A DNA stretch of 64,000 bases from Flavobacterium denitrificans DSM 15936 (GCF_000425445.1 NZ_KE384377.1:676070-740069); one strand, 5' to 3'. Counted from the stretch's first letter, positions 10,101-18,406 are shown. Notes: generated by a model from the sequence alone, not told the origin. Program-made: numbers and translations.

Positions 10101-10674
10101 CACAGGAAAAAGCTTGTCGCTTAAAGAAGAAGTCAAGATTAAGAAATATGCCGATTCTATTATTGTAAAAACAGCACATTCTTACCAAAGAATGTTAGAT
10201 GAGGTTTCACTTTTCTTGCATTTGGTAGAAGATAAAAAAGAAGGAAAAAATAAAAATGAAGGACATAAAAAGCTAAATTTACTAAACAACATTCTGCACG
10301 AGAAAAAAGTATTGATCGTTGATGACGATGTGAGAAATATTTATTCGCTGACAAAAGCATTAGAAGTTTTCAAGATGAATATTATTACGGCTTTTGATGG
10401 AAATGAAGCAATCAAGATTTTGAATGAAAACCCTGATACTGATATTGTTTTATTAGATATGATGATGCCAAACATGGACGGATATGAAACAGCCGAGAAA
10501 ATTAGAACAAATCCTAAATTCTTGAATCTGCCTCTAATTGCCGTAACTGCTAAAGCAATGACTGGAGATAGAGAAAAATGCATCAAGGCCGGAGCGTCTG
10601 ATTATATTACAAAACCAGTAGATGTTGATCAACTATTATCATTATTGCGCGTGTGGCTTTATGATAAGGTTTAA
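7105..10674 (+). CDS. CHASE3-HAMP-GAF hybrid histidine kinase with three receiver domains
   Basis: 1189 residues. Two membrane helices (about 10-32 and 176-200) flank a CHASE3-type periplasmic sensor, recognised by IIEAQTSMRGYLITGDEQF. Then come HAMP (about 215-275), GAF (about 285-425), a long Glu/Gln-rich coiled coil (about 430-515), HisKA with His528 in NMSHELRTPLNS, and HATPase with NLISNAIKFTEKG and the G boxes DTGIGIP and GGTGLGLSIS. Three receivers end the protein, with acceptor aspartates D848 (LLDIELP), D970 (ILDMGIP) and D1118 (LLDMMMP). The second lacks the usual Lys context after VIVKT, so it may be less active. This is an inner-membrane phosphorelay hub. The downstream receiver and CheR/CheB genes are probably its partners. 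Confidence 0.95.
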   Translation: MKNNFKKNLLISSLVSLLVLTISSVASFISIKSLLNSNFWVNHTQEVIYNLNEGSSIIIEAQTSMRGYLITGDEQFTERYNDAEAKSNIYFEKLDELTIDNSFQQKQLGELRKMRVNFFKYLNNQIVKKRLDKETLVFDLNVGRHMMNEMRALTKRIENTEQKLLAERSANSERYGTYSLILIVVAFFIAFIISIVFLIRILKDYNERTLLQNELEKKDIETAQRIEAISTIATNISNGNYDIRVDDKKADALGSVGESLNTMGFNLKNSFDLLSQKEWLQTGVAELNNAMLGDKALEKLAKDIIEFLCNYTNSNAGVLYVVDGEELLAVGGYSYIPSKNRERIKKGEGLIGQAINSKKLLELKTLTPDDIQINYALGQIKPTHIIALPLLDNKIEGAIELASIYGFSDLHLEFLKIIANNIGIAIRSTQNRRRVMELLEETKAQSEELQQQHTELEAINAELEAQTEKLQASEEELRVQQEELEQTNEELSERSVLLEEKNNEIQKKSEALELTTRYKSEFLANMSHELRTPLNSILLLSRLLSENNNKSMNNEEVEFAKVIQSSGNSLLGLIDEILDLSKIEAGKMELEFLDVSTKEITDTLWNLFNLVAKEKGIEFEIISKEAPIVIKTDKMRLEQILKNLISNAIKFTEKGKVSVEIKVDTDDDKIICFIVKDTGIGIPLEKQPLVFEAFQQADGSTKRKYGGTGLGLSISRELAKLLKGEIVLHSKVNEGSSFTLCLPVFGAAYNKVNAEKIPPTDFEEIEPQPEPVASKKYISPIIPDEIDDDRSLIKEGDKVILIIEDDVNFAKSLLTFTHKKGYKGVVSVRGDYALNFALLYKPVGILLDIELPVKSGWEVLEELKNNLETKHIPVHIMSSHKLKQESLLKGAVDFLDKPVAFDKIPDVFLRIEHIINKEAQKVLIIEDNPKHAKALAFFLETYNINSEIKSEVSAGIQALNKKEVDCVILDMGIPDKQAYEILDGVKKNPGLEKLPVIVFTGKSLSLKEEVKIKKYADSIIVKTAHSYQRMLDEVSLFLHLVEDKKEGKNKNEGHKKLNLLNNILHEKKVLIVDDDVRNIYSLTKALEVFKMNIITAFDGNEAIKILNENPDTDIVLLDMMMPNMDGYETAEKIRTNPKFLNLPLIAVTAKAMTGDREKCIKAGASDYITKPVDVDQLLSLLRVWLYDKV

Positions 10675-10693
10675 AAAATAATGATTTCAATAA

Positions 10694-10723
10694 AAACCTG
10701 ACCTATTAAAATTTGTTAGGTTT
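10694..10723 (+). other. Small hairpin between hybrid kinase and receiver genes
   Basis: aaacctgac at 10694-10702 pairs with gttaggttt at 10715-10723 (one G-U pair). No T run follows on the plus strand, so it looks like an mRNA processing or attenuation element at most, not a full terminator. Confidence 0.4.
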
Positions 10724-10738
10724 AATAAAGTATATCAA

Positions 10739-11104
10739 ATGAGTAAAAAAAGACTTTTGATTATAGATGATGATTCTAGAAATATATTTGCATTAGAAAA
10801 CACTTTACGCGCTAAATCATTTGATTGTTTGTCTTGTTTAAGTGCTGAAGAAGCGTTGAAATTACTAGATTCAGATGAACAGATTGATGCTGTTTTAATC
10901 GATATGATGATGCCTGAAATGGATGGTTATGAGGCTATTCCATTGATAAAAGCGATTCCGTCACGTGAATCAACTTTTGTTGTTGCTGTAACAGCGCAGG
11001 CTATGAAAGGCGATAAGGAAAAATGTTTAGAGGCTGGAGCTGATGATTATATCTCAAAACCAGTTGATGTTGATAAGTTACTGCTTGTTTTAAGCAAAAT
11101 TTGA
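10739..11104 (+). CDS. Single-domain response regulator (CheY-like)
   Basis: 121 residues, one receiver domain and no output domain. Acidic residues D10-D12 precede the acceptor D55 in VLIDMMMPEMDGYE. Thr/Ala follow in VVAVTAQAMKGDKEKC, and the conserved Lys is in YISKPVD. The sequence is close in style to the third receiver of the hybrid kinase upstream (both share an ITKP/ISKP-VDVD ending and the KGD/TGDREKC stretch), suggesting duplication from it. It lies 64 bp after the kinase and 7 bp before cheR, so it is most likely a soluble phosphate shuttle or sink in the same relay. Confidence 0.94.
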   Translation: MSKKRLLIIDDDSRNIFALENTLRAKSFDCLSCLSAEEALKLLDSDEQIDAVLIDMMMPEMDGYEAIPLIKAIPSRESTFVVAVTAQAMKGDKEKCLEAGADDYISKPVDVDKLLLVLSKI

Positions 11105-11111
11105 ATGGAAT

Positions 11112-11921
11112 ATGATTGAGGATATTGAATTAGAAATACTTATCAATGAAGTCTACGAATATTATGGTTTTGATTTTGGGAGTTATTCTAGAGCTTCTTT
11201 AAAAAGGCGTGTGAACAGGGTTTTTCAATTGGATGGCTTTACCAATTTTCCCGAATTTCTTTCAAAAGTTCGTTCTGATCCAGAATATTATAAAAGAATG
11301 GTCGATGAAATTACGGTCAATGTCACCGAAATGTTTCGTGACCCGGCATTTTATAACGTTCTGCGAAATCAGATTTTGCCTTTACTCGGAACAAAACCTT
11401 TTATAAGATTATGGCACGCCGGCTGTTCTACTGGCGAAGAAGTCTATTCTATGGCAATTATGCTAAAAGAAGCTGGTTTGCTTCATAAATCGTTGATTTA
11501 TGCAACAGATATAAATGCAACAGTTTTGGAAACGGCCAAAAAAGGAATTTTCCCGCTCCGAATGATGAAAGAGTATTCTCAAAATTATCGAGATGCTGGT
11601 GGTCAGGAAGATTTTTCGAGCTATTATACTGCCAACTATGGTATAGCAAAATTCAATGGAGAATTAGCCGAAAAGATGGTTTTTTCTCAACACAATCTTG
11701 TTTCAGATACTTCTTTTAATGAATTTGACTTGATTTTGTGCCGAAATGTTTTAATCTATTTTGACGCTGATCTGCAAAAACGCGTAATCAATTTATTTGA
11801 CGAAAGCCTAGCTGTACTAGGTTTTCTGGCACTCGGCACAAAAGAAACCATAAAATATTCTATTGCTCCAGGAAAATATAAACAATTGGATAAAGATAAA
11901 ATATGGAGGAAATTAAAATAA
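11112..11921 (+). CDS. cheR: CheR-type protein-glutamate methyltransferase
   Basis: 269 residues. The N-terminal helical domain has SRASLKRRVNR, then the CheR signature NVTEMFRDPAFYNVLR. The S-adenosylmethionine fold starts at LWHAGCSTGEEVYSMAI, and the motif LILCRNVLIYFD near the end is diagnostic. The family transfers methyl groups from S-adenosylmethionine to glutamates of chemoreceptors. The cluster has no chemoreceptor, CheA or CheW, so the substrate is not a neighbour of the usual type. The coiled coil of the upstream hybrid kinase is Glu/Gln-rich and is a conceivable target (inference). Its 3' end overlaps cheB by 19 bp, indicating translational coupling. Confidence 0.93.
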   Translation: MIEDIELEILINEVYEYYGFDFGSYSRASLKRRVNRVFQLDGFTNFPEFLSKVRSDPEYYKRMVDEITVNVTEMFRDPAFYNVLRNQILPLLGTKPFIRLWHAGCSTGEEVYSMAIMLKEAGLLHKSLIYATDINATVLETAKKGIFPLRMMKEYSQNYRDAGGQEDFSSYYTANYGIAKFNGELAEKMVFSQHNLVSDTSFNEFDLILCRNVLIYFDADLQKRVINLFDESLAVLGFLALGTKETIKYSIAPGKYKQLDKDKIWRKLK

Positions 11922-12490
11922 CATCAAATTGTAAAGTAGTAATTATAGGAGGGTCAGCAGGAAGCTTGAATGCTTTGATGCAGATTTTGCCTGAATTAAT
12001 AAAAATTAATGATTTTGCGCTTGTGATTGTCCTTCATAGAAAAAGTACTGATGACCAGACTTTAGAGGATTTAATTACGCTGAAATCAAATATAAAAGTA
12101 AAATCAGTTGAGGACAAAGTGCCGTTGTTGCCAGGCTTTATTTACATCGCGCCATCAAATTATCATTTATTGTTTGAGAAAGATGGCATTCTAGCTTTAG
12201 ATACTTCAGAAAAAATAAACTACAGCCGTCCCAGTATTGATGTTTCTTTTGAATCAGCGGCAGAAGTTTATGGTTCTTCCTTAATCGGAATATTATTGTC
12301 AGGTTCAAATTCGGACGGAACCGTCGGTCTCCGTGCCATTAAAGAAGCGGGTGGCATTACTGTGGCACAAAATCCGCTTTCTGCAGAAATGCCTTTTATG
12401 CCTAACAACGCTATCTTGTATTCAAATCCTGATTACATTTTAAATATTCAGGAAATTCTCCACTTTATTGCGTCTATAAATATGGAATAA
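11903..12490 (+). CDS. cheB: CheB-type methylesterase without receiver domain
   Basis: 195 residues, only the catalytic domain. The expected triad is visible: Ser18 in IIGGSAGS, His45 in IVLHRKS and Asp138 in LLSGSNSDGT. Family-typical YIAPSNYHLL and SRPSIDVSFESAA also occur. Classical CheB carries an N-terminal receiver that controls it. Here that domain is absent, and the single-domain receiver two genes upstream could regulate it in trans (inference). It would remove methyl groups or deamidate glutamines on the CheR substrate. It starts inside cheR and ends one base before the convergent barrel gene, leaving no room for a dedicated terminator. Confidence 0.93.
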   Translation: MEEIKITSNCKVVIIGGSAGSLNALMQILPELIKINDFALVIVLHRKSTDDQTLEDLITLKSNIKVKSVEDKVPLLPGFIYIAPSNYHLLFEKDGILALDTSEKINYSRPSIDVSFESAAEVYGSSLIGILLSGSNSDGTVGLRAIKEAGGITVAQNPLSAEMPFMPNNAILYSNPDYILNIQEILHFIASINME

Positions 12491-12491
12491 T

Positions 12492-13262
12492 TTAGTTTTT
12501 TGGTTTTTCGTCTTCAGGAAGAATAATTTTGTTTAAATCAGCTTCTTCTTTTGCTCTTCTTTGTGCTGCTTTTCCCTTTCCAATAGGTATTCCAGCAGTA
12601 ATGTACCACGATCTATTGAATTGATTATTTGGACCATCGCCTTTCATCACCGTCACTAAACCATAATAATATTGAACAGTGAAGTTAAGGCCGTTTCCAA
12701 CATTCAAATGATAACCAAGACCTGCGGCAAGTCCAGCATCAATGACATGAATTTGATCGCGGATATTCTTTTTGTAAACGATGTCGTCTTTGTCAATTTC
12801 ATTTTTAAATTCATCAAAAGCTTTTGCCAATAAACCAAACTGAGGCCCTGCTTTTACATAAATATTGTTTTTAAATTGATATTTAATCAAAATAGGAACA
12901 TTAAAATAGCGTATTTCACGGTTTACAGTTCCGTTGGCAAAAGTATTGTCTAGATTTTCATCATTTAAAGAATAAACAGGAATACTTTGCGCTCCCATTG
13001 GTGATTTTACAATAACTCCCGTATTGATCATCCAGGCTGGATTTTTTTTTGAGCGAAGATCAAAATAAAAACCAAGATTAAAACCAGGATTGGTTGCAGA
13101 GGACTCCATATTTGAAATCGTAGAGAAATTGACACCGCCTTCTAGACCAAATTCAAGAAACTCAGAGTTAAGCTTGTCTCCAAAAATCAAGGAAATCAAA
13201 ACTTGTGATCGCGCCGATGAAATGCAAAAGAAAGTGATGACAATGAATATGTTTTTTTTCAT
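12492..13262 (-). CDS. Outer-membrane beta-barrel protein (PorT-like)
   Basis: From ATG 13262 (a TTG four codons earlier is less likely) the protein has 256 residues. A signal peptide MKKNIFIVITFFCISSARSQ is followed by alternating strands typical of small porin-like barrels: FGLEGGVNFSTIS, NPGFNLGFYFDLR, RYFNVPILIKYQF, IYVKAGPQFGLLA and LNFTVQYYYGLV. These match the PorT/outer-membrane barrel fold of Bacteroidota. The charged tail after IPIGKGKAAQRR, rich in Lys and Glu, probably lies in the periplasm. It is 12 bp downstream of another barrel-like gene and likely in the same operon. Role unknown. Confidence 0.75.
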   Translation of the reverse strand: MKKNIFIVITFFCISSARSQVLISLIFGDKLNSEFLEFGLEGGVNFSTISNMESSATNPGFNLGFYFDLRSKKNPAWMINTGVIVKSPMGAQSIPVYSLNDENLDNTFANGTVNREIRYFNVPILIKYQFKNNIYVKAGPQFGLLAKAFDEFKNEIDKDDIVYKKNIRDQIHVIDAGLAAGLGYHLNVGNGLNFTVQYYYGLVTVMKGDGPNNQFNRSWYITAGIPIGKGKAAQRRAKEEADLNKIILPEDEKPKN

Positions 13263-13274
13263 ATAAGGAATCAA

Positions 13275-14396
13275 TTACAGTCCAAAACGATATTGAAGAC
13301 TTCCTAGAACTTGTGTACGGGTTCCTAGAAAACCACATTCTGCACGAAACATAAAATGTTTATTAAATTGGTATTGAGATCCAATAATAAAATTCCACAT
13401 GTCTTTTGGTCTCTTTTGCAGTGAATATTGCACAGAAGAATTTTCAGCTGTGCTTAATGCTCCGTCTAGAGTTGCCAGAAAAGTTCCTGCTCTATCTAAG
13501 GCTCTGTCAGCCGTATTGTGTTTGGCTATATTAACCGGATTTTTTTGTTCTGCGGGGCTTAAGCTGTCCCACCAGTTATCTACTTTTGTTTGGTTATCTG
13601 ATACTTTTTGAAGGCCACTGTCCACTTTAGCTTGAGCAGTGCTTAGATCAATAAAATCAGACAAAGGCAAATCTCCATTAGTGTCTCCAGAAATATGAAC
13701 CCTGAAACCTCCAACCCAAACCGCTATATTTTGCTCTGGTTTATTGAATTTAAAGGTTTTTCCTAATCTCGGACCGAAAACATAAGAAAATGCAGGCTTA
13801 TCAAGCGAGCTAATATCAGTCCAAGCCATATTCATATCAAGAGCCAGCCAGCCACCGCCAATACCAATTGTTGGGGTCATACCAATACCAAAAGTGGTAG
13901 CGTTAAAATTTGCTTGTGTACTGAAATTAGCAACTTCAGACCAGTTGTTATCGGCATCTGGAACCCAAATCCCAGCATTAATTTTAGTAGAAGTATTGGC
14001 TTTTCCAAAAATTCCATAAATATTTAAAAAAGGAAGCAACCAGATATCAGGACGAATTGTCAACGCACTTGCCTCGACAGTAGATTTGTCGAATCGTACA
14101 ATTTCATCTAAATTATATTGTGGGCCATGATTAAAACCAATATTCAAATCATTTATAACAATTTCAGATTCTTGCCAAAACCAGTTTACAGAGACTCCTG
14201 CAGAATAAGGAAGCTTATATCCTTTTTGGGCAACTTTTTCTCCCCAAATTGGCAAAGCGTAGGGATATTTTTCGACTTTAAGGCTGTCTTTTAAGTCTTC
14301 ATTTTTTTTTCCTACAATTTTATCGGTATAAACTTGCCCGAAAATTTGCATGCTAAATAATAATAAAAAGGCTGATATTAGTGTATTACATTTCAT
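13275..14396 (-). CDS. Predicted outer-membrane protein, function unknown
   Basis: 373 residues with signal peptide MKCNTLISAFLLLFSMQIFGQ. The mature part has many amphipathic strands (SAGVSVNWFWQESE, FLNIYGIFGKANTS, TTFGIGMTPTIGIGGGW, SYVFGPRLGKTFKF) and a final strand QVLGSLQYRFGL ending in an aromatic-x-Phe-Gly-Leu pattern, as expected for a barrel. A central helical insert around residues 250-320 (STAQAKVDSGLQKVSDNQTK) is unusual for a barrel and may form a periplasmic or extracellular domain. It is the first gene of a two-gene operon with the PorT-like gene. I do not recognise a family with a known function. Confidence 0.7.
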   Translation of the reverse strand: MKCNTLISAFLLLFSMQIFGQVYTDKIVGKKNEDLKDSLKVEKYPYALPIWGEKVAQKGYKLPYSAGVSVNWFWQESEIVINDLNIGFNHGPQYNLDEIVRFDKSTVEASALTIRPDIWLLPFLNIYGIFGKANTSTKINAGIWVPDADNNWSEVANFSTQANFNATTFGIGMTPTIGIGGGWLALDMNMAWTDISSLDKPAFSYVFGPRLGKTFKFNKPEQNIAVWVGGFRVHISGDTNGDLPLSDFIDLSTAQAKVDSGLQKVSDNQTKVDNWWDSLSPAEQKNPVNIAKHNTADRALDRAGTFLATLDGALSTAENSSVQYSLQKRPKDMWNFIIGSQYQFNKHFMFRAECGFLGTRTQVLGSLQYRFGL

Positions 14397-14700
14397 TGAT
14401 AAGAGTGTTTTTAAAATTAATTAATTGAACTGCGAAAAAATAAATATAAACTAATGTATGTACGGTAATCTTTTTATTGAATCTGCTTATATAAAGTCTT
14501 TTTTGGGATATAAATTAGGCTTTTATAGATGTTAATTTATGTTAAAGTTAACGAAATTTTCTTACTGCAAGCAATATTTTTCTAGAAAGTGTTAATTAAG
14601 CTAAAAATAATTTTAGTGACGCTTACATCGAATTGTTTTTTTTTACATTTGTCATTATCAGTTATTTATTCTTTTGAAAAATAAATAGTATTTTTACAGT
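14397..14700. other. Divergent intergenic region (304 bp)
   Basis: Separates the minus-strand barrel operon from the plus-strand metal block. It is AT-rich, with short inverted stretches of 'ttaac/gttaa' around 14530-14560. A TANNTTTG element at 14644-14651 is the only promoter-like site I can point to. No coding potential seen. Confidence 0.6.
14644..14651 (+). promoter_or_regulatory. Bacteroidota -7 promoter element for the metal block
   Basis: TACATTTG matches the TANNTTTG consensus of the housekeeping sigma factor of Bacteroidota. It lies 49 bp before the DUF6660-like start codon. The upstream TTG at the ideal -33 distance is not present, so activation by a regulator may be needed. Confidence 0.45.
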
Positions 14701-15024
14701 ATGAAATGGATTACAGTACTATTGTCAATTTACTTGATGGCACTTTCAAATATGCCTTGTGCAGATATGGAAGTAAATAGTGCTATGCATAAAACAGCTC
14801 AATTTTCTTCTGAAACAAATCATTCTCATGACAAAGACAATGATTTATGTTCTCCATTTTGTGCTTGCAACTGCTGCGGGGCACAGGTTTTGAGCTATCA
14901 AACGGTTGCTGTTTTTGAATTTGTGACAGTTCATAATTTAATTTCGATTCCCTTGCCAAGTTATAATTCTGTTTTTGCTTCTGATTTCTACGGAAGTATT
15001 TGGCAACCCCCTCAAATAGCATAA
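14701..15024 (+). CDS. DUF6660-like small Cys/His-rich secreted or membrane protein
   Basis: 107 residues. A hydrophobic N-terminus (MKWITVLLSIYLMALSNMPC) looks like a signal peptide. A His/Asp-rich patch (ETNHSHDKDND) is followed by a dense cysteine motif CSPFCACNCCG, and the tail ends SIWQPPQIA. Small proteins of this pattern are common just upstream of CusA-type pumps in flavobacteria (family knowledge), and that is the case here, 108 bp before the pump. The Cys/His content suggests binding of soft or borderline metals such as copper or zinc at the envelope (inference). The spacer to the pump contains short inverted repeats (attccga/tcggaat and tgccca/tgggca). Confidence 0.8.
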   Translation: MKWITVLLSIYLMALSNMPCADMEVNSAMHKTAQFSSETNHSHDKDNDLCSPFCACNCCGAQVLSYQTVAVFEFVTVHNLISIPLPSYNSVFASDFYGSIWQPPQIA

Positions 15025-15132
15025 TGATTGTGCCCATTCCGATGTTTCGGAATTTGGGTTAGAGTTTTGTGGGCATTCCACAGATTGATAAGGCAGTAAT
15101 TTGCCTCATTTCTCACATCATTATATATTCAA

Positions 15133-18100
15133 ATGTTAGATAAAATTATACAGTTCAGTATAAAGAACAAATTCTTTATACTGTTATTTACCCTTGTTTT
15201 AATTGCTTGGGGAAGCTATTCACTTAAAGAATTGCCACTTGACGCCTTGCCTGATGTTACCAATAATCAGGTACAAATTATCACTACTGCGCCCACTTTA
15301 GCCAGTCAAGAAGTGGAGCAATTAATCACATATCCGTTAGAACGCGCTGTAAAAACAGTCCCGAATGTAATTGAGCTACGGAGTATTTCACGTTTTGGCT
15401 TGTCTGTTGTTACGGTTGTTTTTGAAGAAGGCGTTGATATTTATTGGGCTAGAGAACAGATTTTTCAACGTTTAAAACAGGCCGAAGAAAATATACCAGA
15501 TTATGTAGGTTCACCTGAATTGGCGCCGATTTCAACCGGTTTAGGCGAGATTTATCAATATGATGTTTACGCCAAAAAAGGTTATGAAAACAAGTACAGT
15601 GCAATCGAATTAAGAACTATTCAGGATTGGATCATCATTCCGCAACTGCAAAGTATTAAAGGTGTGGCCGAAGTTAGTACATGGGGCGGAAAATTAAAGC
15701 AATATGAAATCGCAGTAAACCCAAATACTCTAAACAGTTTAGGTGTCACAATTACTGAGATTTTTGAGGCATTACAAAAAAACAATCAAAATACAGGCGG
15801 TGCTTATATTGAAAAAGATCAATATGCCTATTTTATTCGAGGTGTCGGAATGGCAAAAGGCATAAAGGATTTAGGGAATGTAGTTGTCAAGAATCGAAAT
15901 GGTTCGCCTGTTTTAGTACGAGACATTGCCCAAGTTCGCGAAGGCGTTGCATTGCGATATGGTGCTTCAACCAAAGATGGAAAAGGCGAAATCGTTTCTG
16001 GTTTGGTTTTAATGCTGAAAGGTGAAAACTCCAGTGCGGTTGTTAACCGAATCCATGAAAAAATGATTCAAATTAATAAAAGTCTTCCTGAGGGAGTTGT
16101 TGCCGAGGCTTTTATCGACAGAGGAAAATTAGTCGATAATTCTATAAAAACGGTTACCAAGAATTTATTGGAAGGAGCTCTAATCGTGATTTTTGTATTG
16201 ATTCTGTTCTTAGGAAATCTTCGTGCGGGTTTAATTGTTGCTTCGGTTATTCCGCTTGCGATGTTGTTTGCAGTTATTTTGATGAATGCTTTTGGCGTAA
16301 GCGGGAACCTAATGAGTCTTGGTGCCATAGATTTCGGAATTATAGTCGACGGAGCCGTAATTATTGTTGAAGCAACTATGCATCATTTGCAAAAACTCAA
16401 ATTCAAAAAAGAACTTTCTCAGCAAGAAATGGATGACGAAGTTTATAATTCAGCATCAAAAATCAGAAATAGTGCGGCTTTTGGCGAAATTATTATTTTG
16501 ATTGTTTACCTGCCGATTTTGGCTTTAATTGGAACCGAAGGAAAAATGTTCAAACCAATGGCAATGACAGTTGGTTTTGCAATTATTGGAGCTTTTTTAC
16601 TTTCCCTGACGTATATCCCGATGATGAGCGCTTTGTTTCTTTCAAAAAAAACAGAACACAAAGATAACTTTAGTGATAGAATGATTGCATGGTTAGAAGC
16701 TCGTTATACGCCTTTATTAAATAAGGCTTTGGCGTTCAAAAAAGTAGTGCTTTCTGTAGCTATTGGATTGTTTGCTTTTGCATTTATCATTTTTCAAAAC
16801 ATGGGTGGCGAATTTATCCCAACAATCGAGGAAGGCGATTTGGCAATAAACGCCACAATCATGACCGGAAGCTCGCTTACGCAGATGGTTGAAACTGCCA
16901 CCAAATATGAACAGATTTTAAAAGCCAAATTCCCAGAGATCAAAACTATCGTAACCAAAATAGGAAGTGGTGAAATTCCGACAGATCCAATGCCACTTGA
17001 AAGTGGAGATTTGATTATTGTTTTGAAAGACAAAAAAGAATGGAAAGGCAAATACCGTAATTGGGAAGACTTGGCTAATGCGATGAAAGAAGAAATGGAA
17101 GTGATTCCAGGAGCCAATATTGAAATTTCGCAACCCATCCAAATGCGTTTTAATGAATTAATGACCGGAAGCCGATCTGATATTGCTATTAAAATTTTTG
17201 GCGATGATTTAGAAATTCTAGATGCAAAAGCAACAGAACTAATCTCTAAAATAAAAAGTATTGAAGGAATTGGTGATCTTAAAGCGGATAAAGTCACAGG
17301 TTTGCCACAAATTACGATTAAATACGATTATAATAAAATTGCACTTTATGGATTAAACATTTCTGATATCAATCAAATTATTCGCTCGTCGTTTGCTGGC
17401 GAAAGTGCTGGAAAAATTTACGAAGAAAGCAAAAGATTCGATGTTGTTGTCCGAATGAATGAAGATAATAGAGGTGATATAACTGATGTAAGCAATTTGT
17501 TTATTCCACTTCCAAATGGCCAACAAGTACCTCTTTCTCAAGTCGCTTCGGTTGAATATGAGCAAGGTCCTGTGCAGGTCATTCGCGAAGACGGAAAACG
17601 AAGAATAACTGTAGGATTAAATGTGAGAGGTAGAGACATTAAAAGTGTTGTCGAGGAAATTCAGGAAAAGCTAGATAAGAGTTTTAAGCTTCCTGTAGGT
17701 TATTACGTCACCTATGGAGGACAATTTGAAAATTTGATTGAAGCGTCAAAAAGGCTTTCAGTTGCCTTGCCAATAGCATTGGGATTGATTTTAGTCTTGC
17801 TGTACTTCACTTTCAAAAGTGTCAAACAAGCCGTGCTGATTTTTAGTGCGATTCCGCTATCGGCAATAGGTGGTGTTTTTGCTTTATCATTAAGGGGAAT
17901 GCCATTTAGTATTTCTGCCGGAATAGGTTTTATTGCCTTGTTCGGAATTGCTGTTTTAAACGGAATTGTACTTATTTCGTATTTCAACCAATTAAAAACA
18001 GAAGGGATTTCAGATCCGTTTCAACGAATCTTGATCGGAACCAAAACACGTTTGCGTCCTGTTTTAATGACCGCAGCGGTGGCTTCATTAGGATTTCTTC

Positions 18101-18255
18101 CAATGGCATTATCCACAAGCGGCGGAGCAGAGGTACAGAAGCCTTTAGCAACGGTAGTAATCGGCGGATTAATCTCAGCAACGCTATTAACCTTAATCGT
18201 TCTGCCTATTTTGTACTTACTGCTGGAGCGTGGATTTAACCGCAAGGATAATTAG
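15133..18255 (+). CDS. Heavy-metal efflux RND pump, CusA/CzcA family
   Basis: 1040 residues, the usual length for an HME-type RND permease. The start MLDKIIQFSIKNKFFILLF gives transmembrane helix 1. Family motifs include LPLDALPDVTNNQVQI, QEVEQLITYPLE, the helix-4 region SLGAIDFGIIVDGAVIIVE with its acidic residues, and the large second periplasmic domain after QNMGGEFIPTIEEGD. Other motifs are GGQFENLIEASKRL and the final helix cluster. The pump uses the proton gradient to export metal ions through a tripartite complex. The outer-membrane factor and fusion lipoprotein follow directly. Many Bacteroidota encode the outer-membrane factor fused to this pump, but here it is a separate gene. Whether the ion is Cu, Zn, Co or Ni cannot be told. 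Confidence 0.95.
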   Translation: MLDKIIQFSIKNKFFILLFTLVLIAWGSYSLKELPLDALPDVTNNQVQIITTAPTLASQEVEQLITYPLERAVKTVPNVIELRSISRFGLSVVTVVFEEGVDIYWAREQIFQRLKQAEENIPDYVGSPELAPISTGLGEIYQYDVYAKKGYENKYSAIELRTIQDWIIIPQLQSIKGVAEVSTWGGKLKQYEIAVNPNTLNSLGVTITEIFEALQKNNQNTGGAYIEKDQYAYFIRGVGMAKGIKDLGNVVVKNRNGSPVLVRDIAQVREGVALRYGASTKDGKGEIVSGLVLMLKGENSSAVVNRIHEKMIQINKSLPEGVVAEAFIDRGKLVDNSIKTVTKNLLEGALIVIFVLILFLGNLRAGLIVASVIPLAMLFAVILMNAFGVSGNLMSLGAIDFGIIVDGAVIIVEATMHHLQKLKFKKELSQQEMDDEVYNSASKIRNSAAFGEIIILIVYLPILALIGTEGKMFKPMAMTVGFAIIGAFLLSLTYIPMMSALFLSKKTEHKDNFSDRMIAWLEARYTPLLNKALAFKKVVLSVAIGLFAFAFIIFQNMGGEFIPTIEEGDLAINATIMTGSSLTQMVETATKYEQILKAKFPEIKTIVTKIGSGEIPTDPMPLESGDLIIVLKDKKEWKGKYRNWEDLANAMKEEMEVIPGANIEISQPIQMRFNELMTGSRSDIAIKIFGDDLEILDAKATELISKIKSIEGIGDLKADKVTGLPQITIKYDYNKIALYGLNISDINQIIRSSFAGESAGKIYEESKRFDVVVRMNEDNRGDITDVSNLFIPLPNGQQVPLSQVASVEYEQGPVQVIREDGKRRITVGLNVRGRDIKSVVEEIQEKLDKSFKLPVGYYVTYGGQFENLIEASKRLSVALPIALGLILVLLYFTFKSVKQAVLIFSAIPLSAIGGVFALSLRGMPFSISAGIGFIALFGIAVLNGIVLISYFNQLKTEGISDPFQRILIGTKTRLRPVLMTAAVASLGFLPMALSTSGGAEVQKPLATVVIGGLISATLLTLIVLPILYLLLERGFNRKDN

Positions 18256-18386
18256 TAAATGAGAAAATTGGTTAATTAGATAATTTACTGCTGAATGTAA
18301 AAAAGATTTTTCACGCAGATTCTGCAGATTAAAGCAGATTTAATTTTGATTGATATTAATCTGTGTCTATCAGCTTAAATCTGTTT

Positions 18387-18406
18387 AATCCCGATAGCTA
18401 TCGCGA
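18387..18406. repeat. Partial copy of the cccgatagctatcggg palindrome
   Basis: aatcccgatagctatcgcga lies upstream of the outer-membrane factor gene. The right arm deviates (cgcga instead of cgggat). It follows a stretch of 'cagatt' repeat units at 18310-18385 in the 173-bp spacer. Confidence 0.7.

Noticed and set aside
13262-13275. TTG start of the PorT-like gene at 13274, extending the protein by four residues
   Set aside because: The ATG at 13262 gives a normal signal peptide; the TTG start would abut the preceding stop.
16794-17297. Open frame of 167 codons antisense to the RND pump
   Set aside because: Opposite strand to a fully conserved gene, with no start context or family pattern; a shadow of codon bias.
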